35,017 bases of DNA, taken from contig NZ_RDBK01000043.1 in the NCBI RefSeq assembly GCF_008042275.1, positions 1,863,079 through 1,898,095 of the forward strand, written 5' to 3'. Shown here one piece after another: positions 16,863-25,043 of this stretch (position 1 is its first letter; each line of letters opens with the position of its first letter). The DNA comes from Streptomyces sp. OR43. Its GTDB lineage: Bacteria > Actinomycetota > Actinomycetes > Streptomycetales > Streptomycetaceae. Made by a program: the position numbers and the translations under genes. The notes beneath the pieces are model-generated. The model was not told where the DNA came from. It did not search any database and was given only the letters and a program-made list of their open reading frames with translations.

Positions 16863-18533
16863 ATGACGAACCCATCCCGCCGAATACGTCTCGCGGCCTG
16901 CGCGGTGGCGGCCGGGGCGATGCTTTCCGGCCTCACGCCCATGGCCGGTGCGAGTGCGGCGCCCCTCGCCGGACCGGCCACGGGGGTTCCGTCCGCGGAT
17001 GATCCCGTACCGGATCACGAAGGCATGCCGGACGACGGCTTCGAGGACGAACCCGAAAGCGAACAGGACGACTTGGCCGGGGCCGCGACGTCCGGCGCGA
17101 GCAGGAGCGCCGTCGCGGCAGCCCCGGTGCCGGGGCGCCCCGCCGACTTCAAGCTGGCCAAGGGCACGGACCTGTCCGGGCTTGTGACGAAGCTGGACGC
17201 GGGACTCCCGAAGCAGGGCCTCACGGAACTGCTGGAGCAGGCCAACCGGCCGGCCGCGGACTGCGGAAACACCGGTATCTACGGCCCCGACCTGGCCGTC
17301 AGCCACCGCATCTGCTGGAAGGCCGACGACGACGCCACGTCCAAGGAGTGGGTGCCGCAGGCCATCTCGGGTGTCTCGGACGCGCAGGAGGACGAGGACT
17401 GGGGCACGTCGAACGCCGAGCCGGTCGCCGTGGGCGGCTACGACGCGGTGAACCCGGGCCGCAGCGACTACATCGCGGGGCGCGACAACTGTCTGGAGAG
17501 TTCCGCCTCGGACGCCTGCAACGAGAAGGGCATCCGGGTCACCTTCTTCAACCAGGCGACCAAGATGTACCGGCATGTGCTGCTGGTGTGGCCGTACATG
17601 AACTCCAAGGACCACATCTCCTTCGACGCCCTGCACGCGCGCGAGGGCCGGTGCAACCCCGTCATCGTCACGGGCTGCGCCGCGCAGAACGGCATCCACG
17701 CGGGCGGCATGGTCTGGTACGGCAACTACCTCTACGTCGCCGACACCGCCAACGGCATGCGGGTCTTCGACCTCCGCAGGATCATGGACCTCAACCCGGA
17801 CAACGACGCGGCCGTCAACGACCCCACGCCGGACGGCCTCGAGAGCGACGTCCAGGACAAGAAGCAGATCGGCAGGCAGAACAACGTCTGGTACGGATAC
17901 GGCTACCGCTATGTGATGCCGCAGGTCGCCACGCTGAAGTTCACCACGGCGAAGAACGGCGGTACCACCAGCGGGAACCAGTGCTACGCCACCGGCCGGC
18001 CCAAGGCCTCGTACATCTCGCTGGACCGCACCGGGACCGACCACATGGTCCTCGGCGAGTACTGCAACACCAACAACGGCGGCAGCAGTCCCGGCCGGGT
18101 GGGCGCCTATCCGATGAGCGCGCTGACCGCCGCGGTCGATGGCGCCACGGGCACGGCCGCGAGCGCCGACGAGGCCTACGGCCTGCCCACCGGGGCCGCG
18201 TTCGGCAACGAGGACCTGTGGCACAAGATCCAGGGCGCGATGCGGTACGAGGGTAAGTGGTACTTCCACCGCAGCAACGCCTACGACAACGGCCGGCTGC
18301 TCCAGGCCACCCCGGGCACGGTCGGCGGAACGACGCAGTTGGTCGGCAACGCGAAGACCCTGCAGTCGTCGTTCGGGCCCGAGGACCTCTACCTCGCCCA
18401 CGGGCGCGGTGACGGCTTCGCGCCGCAGCTCTGGTCGCTGAGCGAGCACGCGCCGGACGCCGAGAAGTGCCCGGTGTGCAAGCGGGAGGTCTACCGCTAC
18501 GACATGGCGGAGGTCATCAGCGACTTCGGCTGA
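16863..18533 (+). CDS. Secreted protein of unknown function, possible beta-propeller
   Basis: The 556-residue protein begins with an Arg-containing n-region, a hydrophobic helix and a signal-peptidase site near residues 31-33 (AGASAA), so it should be exported by Sec or Tat. A short acidic linker ([18 protein letters not shown]) precedes the folded part. Repeated aromatic/Asp segments such as [20 protein letters not shown] and [16 protein letters not shown] suggest a beta-propeller, and about ten Cys in the mature part could form disulfides. Near the C-terminus a CPVC motif (Cys 536 and 539) resembles a zinc knuckle or thioredoxin-like pair. I do not recognise the family. AGAAGGG precedes the ATG. 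It is followed after 34 bp by an S4-domain gene with its own promoter. Confidence 0.85.
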   Translation: MTNPSRRIRLAACAVAAGAMLSGLTPMAGASAAPLAGPATGVPSADDPVPDHEGMPDDGFEDEPESEQDDLAGAATSGASRSAVAAAPVPGRPADFKLAKGTDLSGLVTKLDAGLPKQGLTELLEQANRPAADCGNTGIYGPDLAVSHRICWKADDDATSKEWVPQAISGVSDAQEDEDWGTSNAEPVAVGGYDAVNPGRSDYIAGRDNCLESSASDACNEKGIRVTFFNQATKMYRHVLLVWPYMNSKDHISFDALHAREGRCNPVIVTGCAAQNGIHAGGMVWYGNYLYVADTANGMRVFDLRRIMDLNPDNDAAVNDPTPDGLESDVQDKKQIGRQNNVWYGYGYRYVMPQVATLKFTTAKNGGTTSGNQCYATGRPKASYISLDRTGTDHMVLGEYCNTNNGGSSPGRVGAYPMSALTAAVDGATGTAASADEAYGLPTGAAFGNEDLWHKIQGAMRYEGKWYFHRSNAYDNGRLLQATPGTVGGTTQLVGNAKTLQSSFGPEDLYLAHGRGDGFAPQLWSLSEHAPDAEKCPVCKREVYRYDMAEVISDFG

Positions 18534-18554
18534 GGGGCCGGGCGTCCGCCGCAC

Positions 18555-18560
18555 TACAGT
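18555..18560 (+). promoter_or_regulatory. -10 hexamer for a leaderless S4-domain gene
   Basis: TACAGT is followed after exactly seven bases by the ATG at 18568, and there is no ribosome site. The promoter lies in the 34-bp gap behind the secreted-protein stop. Confidence 0.45.
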
Positions 18561-18567
18561 CGGACCC

Positions 18568-18975
18568 ATGGTTTCCGGTGAGGCGCCGCAGGCGGCAGGC
18601 AGCGTTCGGGTCGATGTCTGGATCTGGTCGGTCCGGCTCACGAAGACCCGGGCGCAGGCCGCCGCCGCCTGCCGCGCGGGTCATGTGAAGGTCGCGGGCG
18701 AGCGGGCCAAGCCGGCCCAGGCGCTGCGCGTCGGCGACGAGGTGCGGCTGCGGCACGACGGCCGCGACCGGGTCGTGGTCGTCTCGAAGATCGTGAAGAA
18801 GCGGGTCGGGGCGCCGGTGGCGGCGGAGTGCTTCGTCGACAACAGCCCGCCCCCGCCGCCGCGCGAGGCCGCGATCCAGGTTCCGGTACGGGACCGGGGC
18901 GCGGGACGGCCGACGAAGCGGGACCGGCGCGAGATGGACCGGCTGCGGGGCGCGGGGCCCGAGTCCGCGGAGTAG
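18568..18975 (+). CDS. S4 RNA-binding domain protein, Hsp15-like
   Basis: The 135-residue basic protein has an S4 domain (about residues 13-70: VDVWIWSVRLTKTRAQAAAACRAGHVKVAG...ALRVGDEVRL) and a basic C-terminal tail (RPTKRDRREMDRLRG), the layout of Hsp15/YrfH-like heat-shock RNA-binding proteins. Those bind stalled 50S subunits carrying nascent chains; the actinobacterial members are uncharacterised as far as I know. The start is set by the -10 box seven bases upstream. It converges on the FUSC-type gene with 36 GC-rich bases between stops. Confidence 0.9.
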   Translation: MVSGEAPQAAGSVRVDVWIWSVRLTKTRAQAAAACRAGHVKVAGERAKPAQALRVGDEVRLRHDGRDRVVVVSKIVKKRVGAPVAAECFVDNSPPPPPREAAIQVPVRDRGAGRPTKRDRREMDRLRGAGPESAE

Positions 18976-19011
18976 CGGCCGCGGCCGCGCGGGGCCGTGC
19001 CCGGACCGGGC

Positions 19012-20988
19012 CTACGGCTCGGGCGAGGCGATGGCCCGTGCGGCCGCCACTTCCTGGCGCAGGGGCGCCAGGACGCCCTCCTCGTCGCCGGGGAGTTCGG
19101 TGCGTACCGCGACCAGGACCTCGCTCGCCCGCACTCCGTCGGCCAGTTCGCGGAGCTGGGCCTGGACCGCGGCGACCTCCGCCGGATCCGGTTCCTCGGC
19201 CCCGTGGTTGACGCGGACACGGGCCGCCGTCGTGGCGTCGACGATGCGTTCCACGGCCACGACCAGCGGCCACCACGCCGCGGCGCGGGTTCCGGTGGGG
19301 GGCGGCTCGGTCAGGGCCCGCTGGAACTCGGAGCGCACGGACGACAGATCGCGGTAGATGCGGCGGCGGGCGCGGACCCGTTCGGCCCGGTCGCCGTCGC
19401 CGCCCGGCTCGAACGCGACCCCCACGTAGTCCGCGATGTCCGCGACCGCGTCGGCCAGCCGGCGGCCGATGCGGGAGTGCCAGCTCTCCGGCCACAGCAG
19501 ATATCCGGCCACCAGCACGATTGCGCAGCCGATCAGGCTGTCCAGGAAGCGCGGCCAGACCAGGTGCACGCCCTCGTGGTTCAGCAGGTCCGACAGGAGC
19601 AGGATGACCGGAGTGACGGCCGCCGTCTGGAAGGCGTACCCCTTCGCCGTCAGCGCCGGGATCAGCGCGGCGAGCAGCACCATCACCGGCACGTCCCACC
19701 AGCCGACCGGCACCTCCGCGAGCACCGGGGCCGCGATGACGAGCCCCGCGGCCGTGCCCACGGAACGCAGCACGGCCCGGGAGAACACCGAACCGAAGTC
19801 GGGCTTCAGCACGAAGGTGACGGTCAGCGCCACCCAGTACGAGCGCGGCACGTCGATCAGCGAGGTCAGCGCCTGGGCCAGCCCGATGCAGAGCGCGAGG
19901 CGCAGCCCGTACCGCCAGGAGGGCCCGGACAGCACGACGTTGCGGGTGGCGCGCCGGACGCGGACCCCGAGGGCAGCCGGCCGGCCGAGCCGGTCGTCGA
20001 CGTTGTACGGGTCGGGGTCGGCCTTGTGCACGACGGCGGCGGCATGGCGCAGCGCGCTGTCCACCGCCCGGGTGGCGGGTGAGCCGGGCGGTGGCAGGCG
20101 GGGTTCCTCGCCGCCGGTGCGGGTCTCCTCGATGTCCTCGGCCAGTGCCCGGACCGCGGCCGGGATCTCGTCGGGCAGCGGGATCCGTCGTACGTGCACC
20201 GCGGGCGCGGCCTCGACCAGCGGGATCACCACGTTGAGCTGGGAGAGCATCCGCACCATGGTGCCGCTGCGGCCGTGATAGCGGGCGCGGCGGGCGAGGA
20301 CCAGGTCGTAGGAGGTGTTGAGCGAGTCGGTGACGGCCTGCCGCTTCTCCTCGTACGCCTGGGTGCCGGCGGCGGCGAGCAGATCGGCGACCGCGAGATA
20401 GGTGTCCGCGACCGCGACGCGTTCCGGCAGTTTGCGGCGCAACGGCCAGGCCAGCAGCGTCAGGGCGAGGACGAACAGTCCGCCCAGCGTCAGCAGCAGC
20501 GGCGCCACCCACCACGGGTCCGGCATCGGGAGTCCGGCGCCCACCACCGAGTTGAGCAGGAGCAGCAGGCCGGACACGGAGGCGACCGCCCCGATCGTCG
20601 ACATCATCCCGGAGACGAGGCCGACGACCGTGAGCACGGCGACGGCCGCCCAGCCGGTCCCGTACACGAGCGTGCCGGTCATGATGCCGAGAGCGCCGAA
20701 CAGCTGCGGCACGGCGATGTTGAGGATGCGCATCCGGTACGCGTCGGCGGTGTCGCCGATGACGCCGGAGAGCGCGCCCATGGAGGCCAGCGCCCCGTAC
20801 ATCGGCCGGTCGGCGGCGAATCCGGCGGCGAGCGGCGCGGCCAGGGCGATGCTCGCGCGGGCGACGGCGGCCCAGGGCACGGGCGTGGGCAGGGGGCGCA
20901 GTCCGTAGCGCAGCCAGACGGGCGGTGTTCCGCGCCGGTGTGCCGCGGTGGCGGAGGAGCCGGTTCGGTCGGCCCTGCTGCCGGTCAA
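19012..20988 (-). CDS. FUSC-family membrane protein (putative aromatic-acid exporter type)
   Basis: The 658-residue protein has two hydrophobic blocks (about residues 35-185 and 360-500), each of about six helices, separated by a charged cytosolic segment with a further cytosolic C-terminal domain. This is the FUSC/YccS/AaeB arrangement. The second block carries the FUSC-like pattern YWVALTVTFVLKPDFGSVFSRAVLRSVGT. Members are proposed to export aromatic acids such as fusaric or p-hydroxybenzoic acid; the substrate here is unknown. The start is TTG at 20988, supported by GGAGG with good spacing and no in-frame ATG nearby. It is the last gene of a minus-strand run with DUF2630 (22-bp gap) and an oxidoreductase. 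Confidence 0.88.
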   Translation of the reverse strand: MTGSRADRTGSSATAAHRRGTPPVWLRYGLRPLPTPVPWAAVARASIALAAPLAAGFAADRPMYGALASMGALSGVIGDTADAYRMRILNIAVPQLFGALGIMTGTLVYGTGWAAVAVLTVVGLVSGMMSTIGAVASVSGLLLLLNSVVGAGLPMPDPWWVAPLLLTLGGLFVLALTLLAWPLRRKLPERVAVADTYLAVADLLAAAGTQAYEEKRQAVTDSLNTSYDLVLARRARYHGRSGTMVRMLSQLNVVIPLVEAAPAVHVRRIPLPDEIPAAVRALAEDIEETRTGGEEPRLPPPGSPATRAVDSALRHAAAVVHKADPDPYNVDDRLGRPAALGVRVRRATRNVVLSGPSWRYGLRLALCIGLAQALTSLIDVPRSYWVALTVTFVLKPDFGSVFSRAVLRSVGTAAGLVIAAPVLAEVPVGWWDVPVMVLLAALIPALTAKGYAFQTAAVTPVILLLSDLLNHEGVHLVWPRFLDSLIGCAIVLVAGYLLWPESWHSRIGRRLADAVADIADYVGVAFEPGGDGDRAERVRARRRIYRDLSSVRSEFQRALTEPPPTGTRAAAWWPLVVAVERIVDATTAARVRVNHGAEEPDPAEVAAVQAQLRELADGVRASEVLVAVRTELPGDEEGVLAPLRQEVAAARAIASPEP

Positions 20989-21010
20989 TGCGTCCCCCTC
21001 CGGGCAGCGG

Positions 21011-21262
21011 TCAGCTGCGGTACCCCTCGACCTCGTCGGCCGGGCGGACCCGGGCCTGTGCCGGGTCCTCTCCGTACTCGCTCAGGGCCCGGCGTTGCCG
21101 CAGCAGGTCCCAGCACTGGTCGAGCCGGACCTCCACGGTACGCAGTCGTGCCTTCTCCCCGTCGGTCAGGCCGGGTTCCCGGCCGTTGCGGTCGCGCAGG
21201 GCGCGTTCCTCCGCGACGAGTCCGTCGATGCCGCCGATGATGTCGCGTTCCTGGTCGTCCAT
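21011..21262 (-). CDS. DUF2630 family protein
   Basis: The 83-residue acidic helical protein matches the DUF2630 family by its ends: MDDQERDIIGGIDGLVAEE at the start and LDQCWDLLRQRRA...VRPADEVEGY at the end. The middle probably forms a helical hairpin or coiled coil. Function is unknown. AAGGA precedes the ATG. It sits in the middle of a tight minus-strand run, 27 bp after the MDR oxidoreductase and 22 bp before the FUSC-type gene. Confidence 0.9.
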   Translation of the reverse strand: MDDQERDIIGGIDGLVAEERALRDRNGREPGLTDGEKARLRTVEVRLDQCWDLLRQRRALSEYGEDPAQARVRPADEVEGYRS

Positions 21263-21289
21263 GGCGTGTCCTTCCCGGCCGTGCCGGAC

Positions 21290-22252
21290 TCAGCAGTGCC
21301 CGTGCTCCTTCAGCACGATGACGGTCTTGCCGCGTGCCCCGCCGGTCCGGTTGCGGTCCAGGGCCTGCGGGGCCTTCTCCAGGGGCAGTTCGATGTCGAT
21401 GGGGACGCGCAGGACGGCGTCCGCGGCGCCGGCGGCCAGCACGTCCAGCAGGACCGGGCTCGGGTCGAGCCGGAAGTCGACGCCCCGCACCGTCGCGGGG
21501 AGCGCCGCCCCGGCCGCGACACCGCGGGTGGAGAGCGCGACCGCGCCCGGCCGGAGCGTCGCGGCGTACGCGGCGAACGCCCCGGGCGTCGCGGACGCCA
21601 GGTCCGCCAGCGCGTCGACGCCGTCCGGGCATGCCGCCCGTATCGCGTCGGCCGCCGGGTCCTGTGTGACGTCGATCGTGACGGCGGCGCCCAGCGACCC
21701 CATGCGGGAACGCTCGTCACCGCGCACCGCGGCGATCACGCGCACGTCCCGGGCCTTGGCGAGCTGGGTCAGACAGCTGCCGATCCCGCCCGCCGCGCCG
21801 ACGACCAGCAGGCTCTCGTGGCCCCGGAGCGACACCGCCTCCAGGATCTGCGCGGCGGCCATCCCTGCCGACGGCAGCGCGGCCGCGATCCGGGCGTCCA
21901 GCCCGCGCGGGACGAGGGCGATGGCGGAGTCCTGCGGCACGCAGACGTAGTCGCCGTACGTCCCCGCACCGGCCGCCGGCCCGCCGGCCCGGCCGAAGAC
22001 GTGGTCGCCGACCCGGAAGCGGTTGTCGCCGCTGCCGATCATGTCCACCCGGCCCGCGTAGTCCACGCCGATGACGAGGGGGAACGCCTGGGGCGCGAGG
22101 CCGTCCAGGGTGCCGTCCGCGAGCTGCCAGTCACCGGGGTTGAGCGAGGCGTACTCGACCCGCACCCGGACCTCGCCGGGTCCCGGATCCGGCTTCGGGA
22201 CGACGACGAGGGCGGGATCGGCCCGGAGTGAGCTGACGGCGATGGCTCGCAT
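21290..22252 (-). CDS. Zinc-independent MDR oxidoreductase (quinone-oxidoreductase-like)
   Basis: The 320-residue protein is a medium-chain dehydrogenase/reductase with an N-terminal GroES-like domain (VRVEYASLNPGDWQLADG; FPLVIGVDYAGRV; GDHVFG) and a Rossmann domain with GAAGGIGS at about 152-159, a type that usually binds NADPH. The Cys/His ligands of catalytic and structural zinc are absent, so it should act as a quinone or enone reductase. GTG at 22258 is in frame, but the GGAGG at 22261-22265 is correctly spaced (8 nt) only from ATG 22252, which I chose. It heads the minus-strand run with DUF2630 and the FUSC-type exporter; a joint role in handling a reactive small molecule is inference. 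Confidence 0.9.
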   Translation of the reverse strand: MRAIAVSSLRADPALVVVPKPDPGPGEVRVRVEYASLNPGDWQLADGTLDGLAPQAFPLVIGVDYAGRVDMIGSGDNRFRVGDHVFGRAGGPAAGAGTYGDYVCVPQDSAIALVPRGLDARIAAALPSAGMAAAQILEAVSLRGHESLLVVGAAGGIGSCLTQLAKARDVRVIAAVRGDERSRMGSLGAAVTIDVTQDPAADAIRAACPDGVDALADLASATPGAFAAYAATLRPGAVALSTRGVAAGAALPATVRGVDFRLDPSPVLLDVLAAGAADAVLRVPIDIELPLEKAPQALDRNRTGGARGKTVIVLKEHGHC

Positions 22253-22352
22253 GCGCACGACCTCCCAGTAGCCCCCGCGGTCACCTCTTCCACTCTTGCC
22301 CGGCCCGGCGGCGCCCGCACGTCGGCGAAGGCGCGCCCGGACAGCGCCCGGC

Positions 22353-23249
22353 TCAGCCCCCGGTCGACGGGGCCGGCAGCACCCGCCCGGCCCAGATCCG
22401 TGCCGCCATCGCGCACACGGCCAGCGCCAGGCCCGTACCGAAGACGATCCACACCGTGGTGCGCAGCGACCCCGTCAGCGCGTCGTACACCGCCGCCGCC
22501 CCGTCCGTCTCGCTGCCGGGCACCTCGTCCAGCACCCGGTCGCGCGCCAGCGCGATCGCCCCGCGCAGCACCAGTGCGCCGAGCGCGAAGCCCGCCCCGG
22601 CGACGGCGGTGGCGGCGAGCGCGGCCAGGGCGGAGCCGCGGCGTCCCGGCCCGCCGCGCACCCAGGCCAGGACGACGGAGAGCAGCGCGAACACGAGGGT
22701 GCCGACGGCCGGCCAGATACTGGCGGCCCGCAGCCACCGGAAGCTCTGGCGCATCTGGTCGGCGCGGTCCGCGGAGATGATCCGGATGTCGGTGTGCTGG
22801 ACGGGGATCTGGTCGGCGAACGGCACCCCGTTGTCCACCAGGTTCTGCTTCACCTTCTCCGTCACGGGGGCCAGATCGATGGTGACGCTCTCGCCGCTGT
22901 CCCCGTCCAGTGCCGCGGTGACGGCCTCGTGGGCGGTGCGGTTGGCGGCGTTCCAGGCGGCCTGGAAGGCGTCGGTGGTGGTGAAGGACAGCACGGCCTC
23001 GTGGAGGAAGTCGCGGATGGTGCCCTGGAGCGGGCCGACGTCGATCTGCTTCATCGCCTCGTCGGTGATCAGGTCGGCGACGGTGTTCTGCACATCGGGG
23101 TCCGAGGCGAGCGGCGCCACCGCGGCCACGTAGCGGTCCGTGTCGTCGATCTCCAGATCGACCCAGGCGGACAGCGCGCTCACCGGCACCAGGACGGCGA
23201 GCAGCACCAGCAGTGCCACCGAGAGAGCCGCCGAGAAGTAGGTCCGCAC
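22353..23249 (-). CDS. Integral membrane protein of unknown function
   Basis: The protein has one N-terminal helix (SAALSVALLVLLAVLVPVSAL), an extracytoplasmic domain of about 150 residues with no Cys (WVDLEIDDTDRYVAAVAPLASDPDVQ...), and three further helices in the last 120 residues. The pattern 'one helix, large outside domain, helix cluster' occurs in uncharacterised actinobacterial membrane proteins. I assign no function. The start is uncertain: the frame is open to an ATG at 23384 that overlaps the opposite gene's start and has no ribosome site. I chose GTG 23249 (about 298 residues), just before the first membrane helix, although its own ribosome site is poor. Confidence 0.75.
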   Translation of the reverse strand: MRTYFSAALSVALLVLLAVLVPVSALSAWVDLEIDDTDRYVAAVAPLASDPDVQNTVADLITDEAMKQIDVGPLQGTIRDFLHEAVLSFTTTDAFQAAWNAANRTAHEAVTAALDGDSGESVTIDLAPVTEKVKQNLVDNGVPFADQIPVQHTDIRIISADRADQMRQSFRWLRAASIWPAVGTLVFALLSVVLAWVRGGPGRRGSALAALAATAVAGAGFALGALVLRGAIALARDRVLDEVPGSETDGAAAVYDALTGSLRTTVWIVFGTGLALAVCAMAARIWAGRVLPAPSTGG

Positions 23250-23382
23250 CTCACCAGGGAACCGCGGATGGCGGGGCCGCGCCCCGGGCGGTGGGCCATC
23301 CGAGTTGCCGGGGCCGACGGCCGGGTGTGCCCTGGAAGAGAACGTGCACAGACAGCGGGGGCGACGGAAGGAGCTTCCTGCC

Positions 23383-23787
23383 ATGGCCGCACACGCTTCG
23401 GTGCAGGCACGCGGAACGCGTGCGCGTGCTCAGCACCATTCCCGTTCCACGATGAGCTGGGCCGTGCCCGTCACGCTCGGTGTGATCCTCGGCTGGTACG
23501 CGACGTCCATCGTCCGGGGCGGCGGTGTGCTCACCGGCACGCAGCTCGCGCTCGGACTGGTCTCCGGCGCCGTGCTCGCGGCGCTCTGCTTCGGCCTGGG
23601 CCGGGTGCAGATGCGACTGCCGGCCCAAGCCGCAGCGGCCGCGTACGGTGCGCTGTTCGGCGGCTCGGTCGGCTTCCTCTACAGCCTCTCCGGCAAGAGC
23701 GTGCTGGCCGCATCGGTGCTGGGTCTGCTGACCGGAGCGGGCATGCTGATCCTCGCGTTCTACTACTTCTACACGCGGGGGGACTGA
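23383..23787 (+). CDS. Small membrane protein with four predicted helices
   Basis: The 134-residue protein has a basic N-terminal 22 residues (MAAHASVQARGTRARAQHH) and then hydrophobic segments covering most of the rest (SWAVPVTLGVILGWYATSIV; LALGLVSGAVLAALCFGLG; AAAAYGALFGGSVGFLYSL; SVLAASVLGLLTGAGMLILA). The family is unknown to me. ATG 23383 has AAGGAG nine bases upstream, which decides it over ATG 23452. It converges on the universal stress protein gene at a palindromic terminator. Confidence 0.8.
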   Translation: MAAHASVQARGTRARAQHHSRSTMSWAVPVTLGVILGWYATSIVRGGGVLTGTQLALGLVSGAVLAALCFGLGRVQMRLPAQAAAAAYGALFGGSVGFLYSLSGKSVLAASVLGLLTGAGMLILAFYYFYTRGD

Positions 23788-23801
23788 GTCCGCCGCTGTG
23801 C

Positions 23802-23829
23802 CGGTACGGGCCCGCGCGGGCCCGTACCG
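23802..23829. terminator. Perfect 28-bp palindrome: bidirectional terminator
   Basis: CGGTACGGGCCCGC at 23802-23815 is the exact reverse complement of 23816-23829. It lies between the convergent small-membrane-protein gene (stop 23787) and the universal stress protein gene (stop 23848). Confidence 0.8.
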
Positions 23830-23847
23830 CTGTGTGCGGGGTCGTCG

Positions 23848-24270
23848 TCAGCCGCGGACCACGGTCACCGGGCACGGGGCGTGCTGGGTGACGTGCAGGC
23901 TGACCGATCCGAGCAGGGTCGCCTTGAGGGCGCTGCGTCCGCGCGCTCCGACCACCAGCAGATTCGCGCCCTCGGACCGGTCGAGCAGGGCCTGGGCCGG
24001 GTTGCCGATCACGACGACCTTGCTGATCTCGGCCGCGCGCGCACCGCCGACGGCCTCCTCCAGCGCCTCGGTCAGGGAGACCGTGGCCAGGGCCTGCGGA
24101 TCGAAGTCCTCCGGCATCCCCGGCATCATGGACGCCCAGCTCGTCGCGGGGTACTCCCAGCTGTTGACGGCCTCCACCGTGTCCCCGGTCAGCTCCGCCT
24201 GGCGTACGGCCCAGTGCAGTGCCTTGATCGACGACTCCGAGCCGTCAACGCCCACCACGATCCTGCCCAT
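23848..24270 (-). CDS. Universal stress protein (UspA family), ATP-binding type
   Basis: The 140-residue single-domain protein starts MGRIVVGVDGSESSIKALHWA and has the ATP-binding signature G-2x-G-9x-G-S in GARGRSALKATLLGS near residues 108-122, so it should bind ATP like MJ0577-type Usp proteins. Actinobacterial Usps are commonly induced by hypoxia or stationary phase; no clear DosR-type box is visible here. GGAGG precedes the ATG. Its promoter must lie in 24271-24387, which also contains the terminator hairpin of the flavin operon. Confidence 0.95.
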   Translation of the reverse strand: MGRIVVGVDGSESSIKALHWAVRQAELTGDTVEAVNSWEYPATSWASMMPGMPEDFDPQALATVSLTEALEEAVGGARAAEISKVVVIGNPAQALLDRSEGANLLVVGARGRSALKATLLGSVSLHVTQHAPCPVTVVRG

Positions 24271-24304
24271 CTCTGCCTCCCGCTCGCTTGCGCTCGGTCA
24301 TGCC

Positions 24305-24337
24305 GGTGCGTCGTGCGGGATGCCCGCAGGACGCACC
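24305..24337 (-). terminator. Terminator of the flavin oxidoreductase operon
   Basis: GGTGCGTC pairs with GACGCACC and GCGGG with CCCGC around an ATG loop, with a 2x2 internal mismatch (13 bp in all), 51 nt beyond the FMN reductase stop. It also lies about 35 nt upstream of the usp start, so it could sit in that gene's leader instead. Confidence 0.6.
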
Positions 24338-24387
24338 TTCTCGTGCAACTGTAGTCAAACCGGACGAAAGCACAGCCGCTGGGTCGG

Positions 24388-25041
24388 TCAGGCCGTCCGG
24401 AGACCGGCCAGCTGCTGCTCGAAGGGGACCACCTCGTCGTCCAGGCCGAGGGCCTTGGCGGCCCCGGAGACCGCCCGGCCGCCCGTGACCGCCTGGGCGA
24501 GCTCGCCGCCCGCGCGCCGGATCCGGGCCGGCAGGCCCTCGGTGTACTCGTCGCCCGACGAGCCCCAGTCCTCCGAGGCCGCGTACACCGACGTCGGCAG
24601 TGTGACGGCCCGCAGATAGGCGAAGAGCGGCCGCATCGCGTGCTCCAGCACCAGCGAGTGCCGGGCGGTGCCGCCGGTCGCCGCGACGACGACGGGCTTG
24701 CCGGTCAGCGCGGTGTTCTCGACCAGATCGAAGAACGACTTGAACAGGCCGCTGTACGAGGCGGTGAAGACCGGCGTGACGGCGATCAGTCCGTCGGCCC
24801 CCGTCACCGCGCCGATCGCCTCCTCCAGCGTGGCCGACGGGAAGCCGGACACCAGGTGGCCGGCGATGTCGACGGCCAGATCGCGCAGCTCGATCACACG
24901 GACCTCGACCGGGCGGTCCTGCTCGTGCTCCAGCCGCTCCCGGGTGGCCGCGGCCAGCCGGTCGGCCAGCAGCCGGGTCGAGGAGGGGCTGCTCAGGCCG
25001 GCCGCGACGGCGACGATCCTCAGCGGTTCGGTGGTGAACAC
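24388..25041 (-). CDS. NAD(P)H-dependent FMN reductase, CE1759-like
   Basis: The 217-residue flavodoxin-fold enzyme has the N-terminal phosphate loop VAAGLSSPSSTRLLADRLA and the segment LIAVTPVFTASYSGLFKSFFDL, both typical of NADPH-dependent FMN reductases. It should supply reduced FMN to the monooxygenase encoded just upstream. The GTG start lies two bases after the stop of that gene, with AAGGAG inside its 3' end, so the pair is co-transcribed and probably translationally coupled. From memory this matches the reductase partner class named after Corynebacterium CE1759. Confidence 0.9.
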   Translation of the reverse strand: MFTTEPLRIVAVAAGLSSPSSTRLLADRLAAATRERLEHEQDRPVEVRVIELRDLAVDIAGHLVSGFPSATLEEAIGAVTGADGLIAVTPVFTASYSGLFKSFFDLVENTALTGKPVVVAATGGTARHSLVLEHAMRPLFAYLRAVTLPTSVYAASEDWGSSGDEYTEGLPARIRRAGGELAQAVTGGRAVSGAAKALGLDDEVVPFEQQLAGLRTA

Positions 25042-25043
25042 GG

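Noticed and set aside
23250..23384. ATG 23384 as the start of the minus-strand membrane protein
   Set aside because: It overlaps the start codon of the opposite gene, lacks a ribosome site, and would add 45 residues of Pro/Arg-rich sequence before the first helix.
24271..24387. DosR/OsdR-type hypoxia box before the universal stress protein gene
   Set aside because: No convincing GGGAC...GTCCC-type palindrome is present; the inverted repeat found here is better explained as a terminator hairpin.
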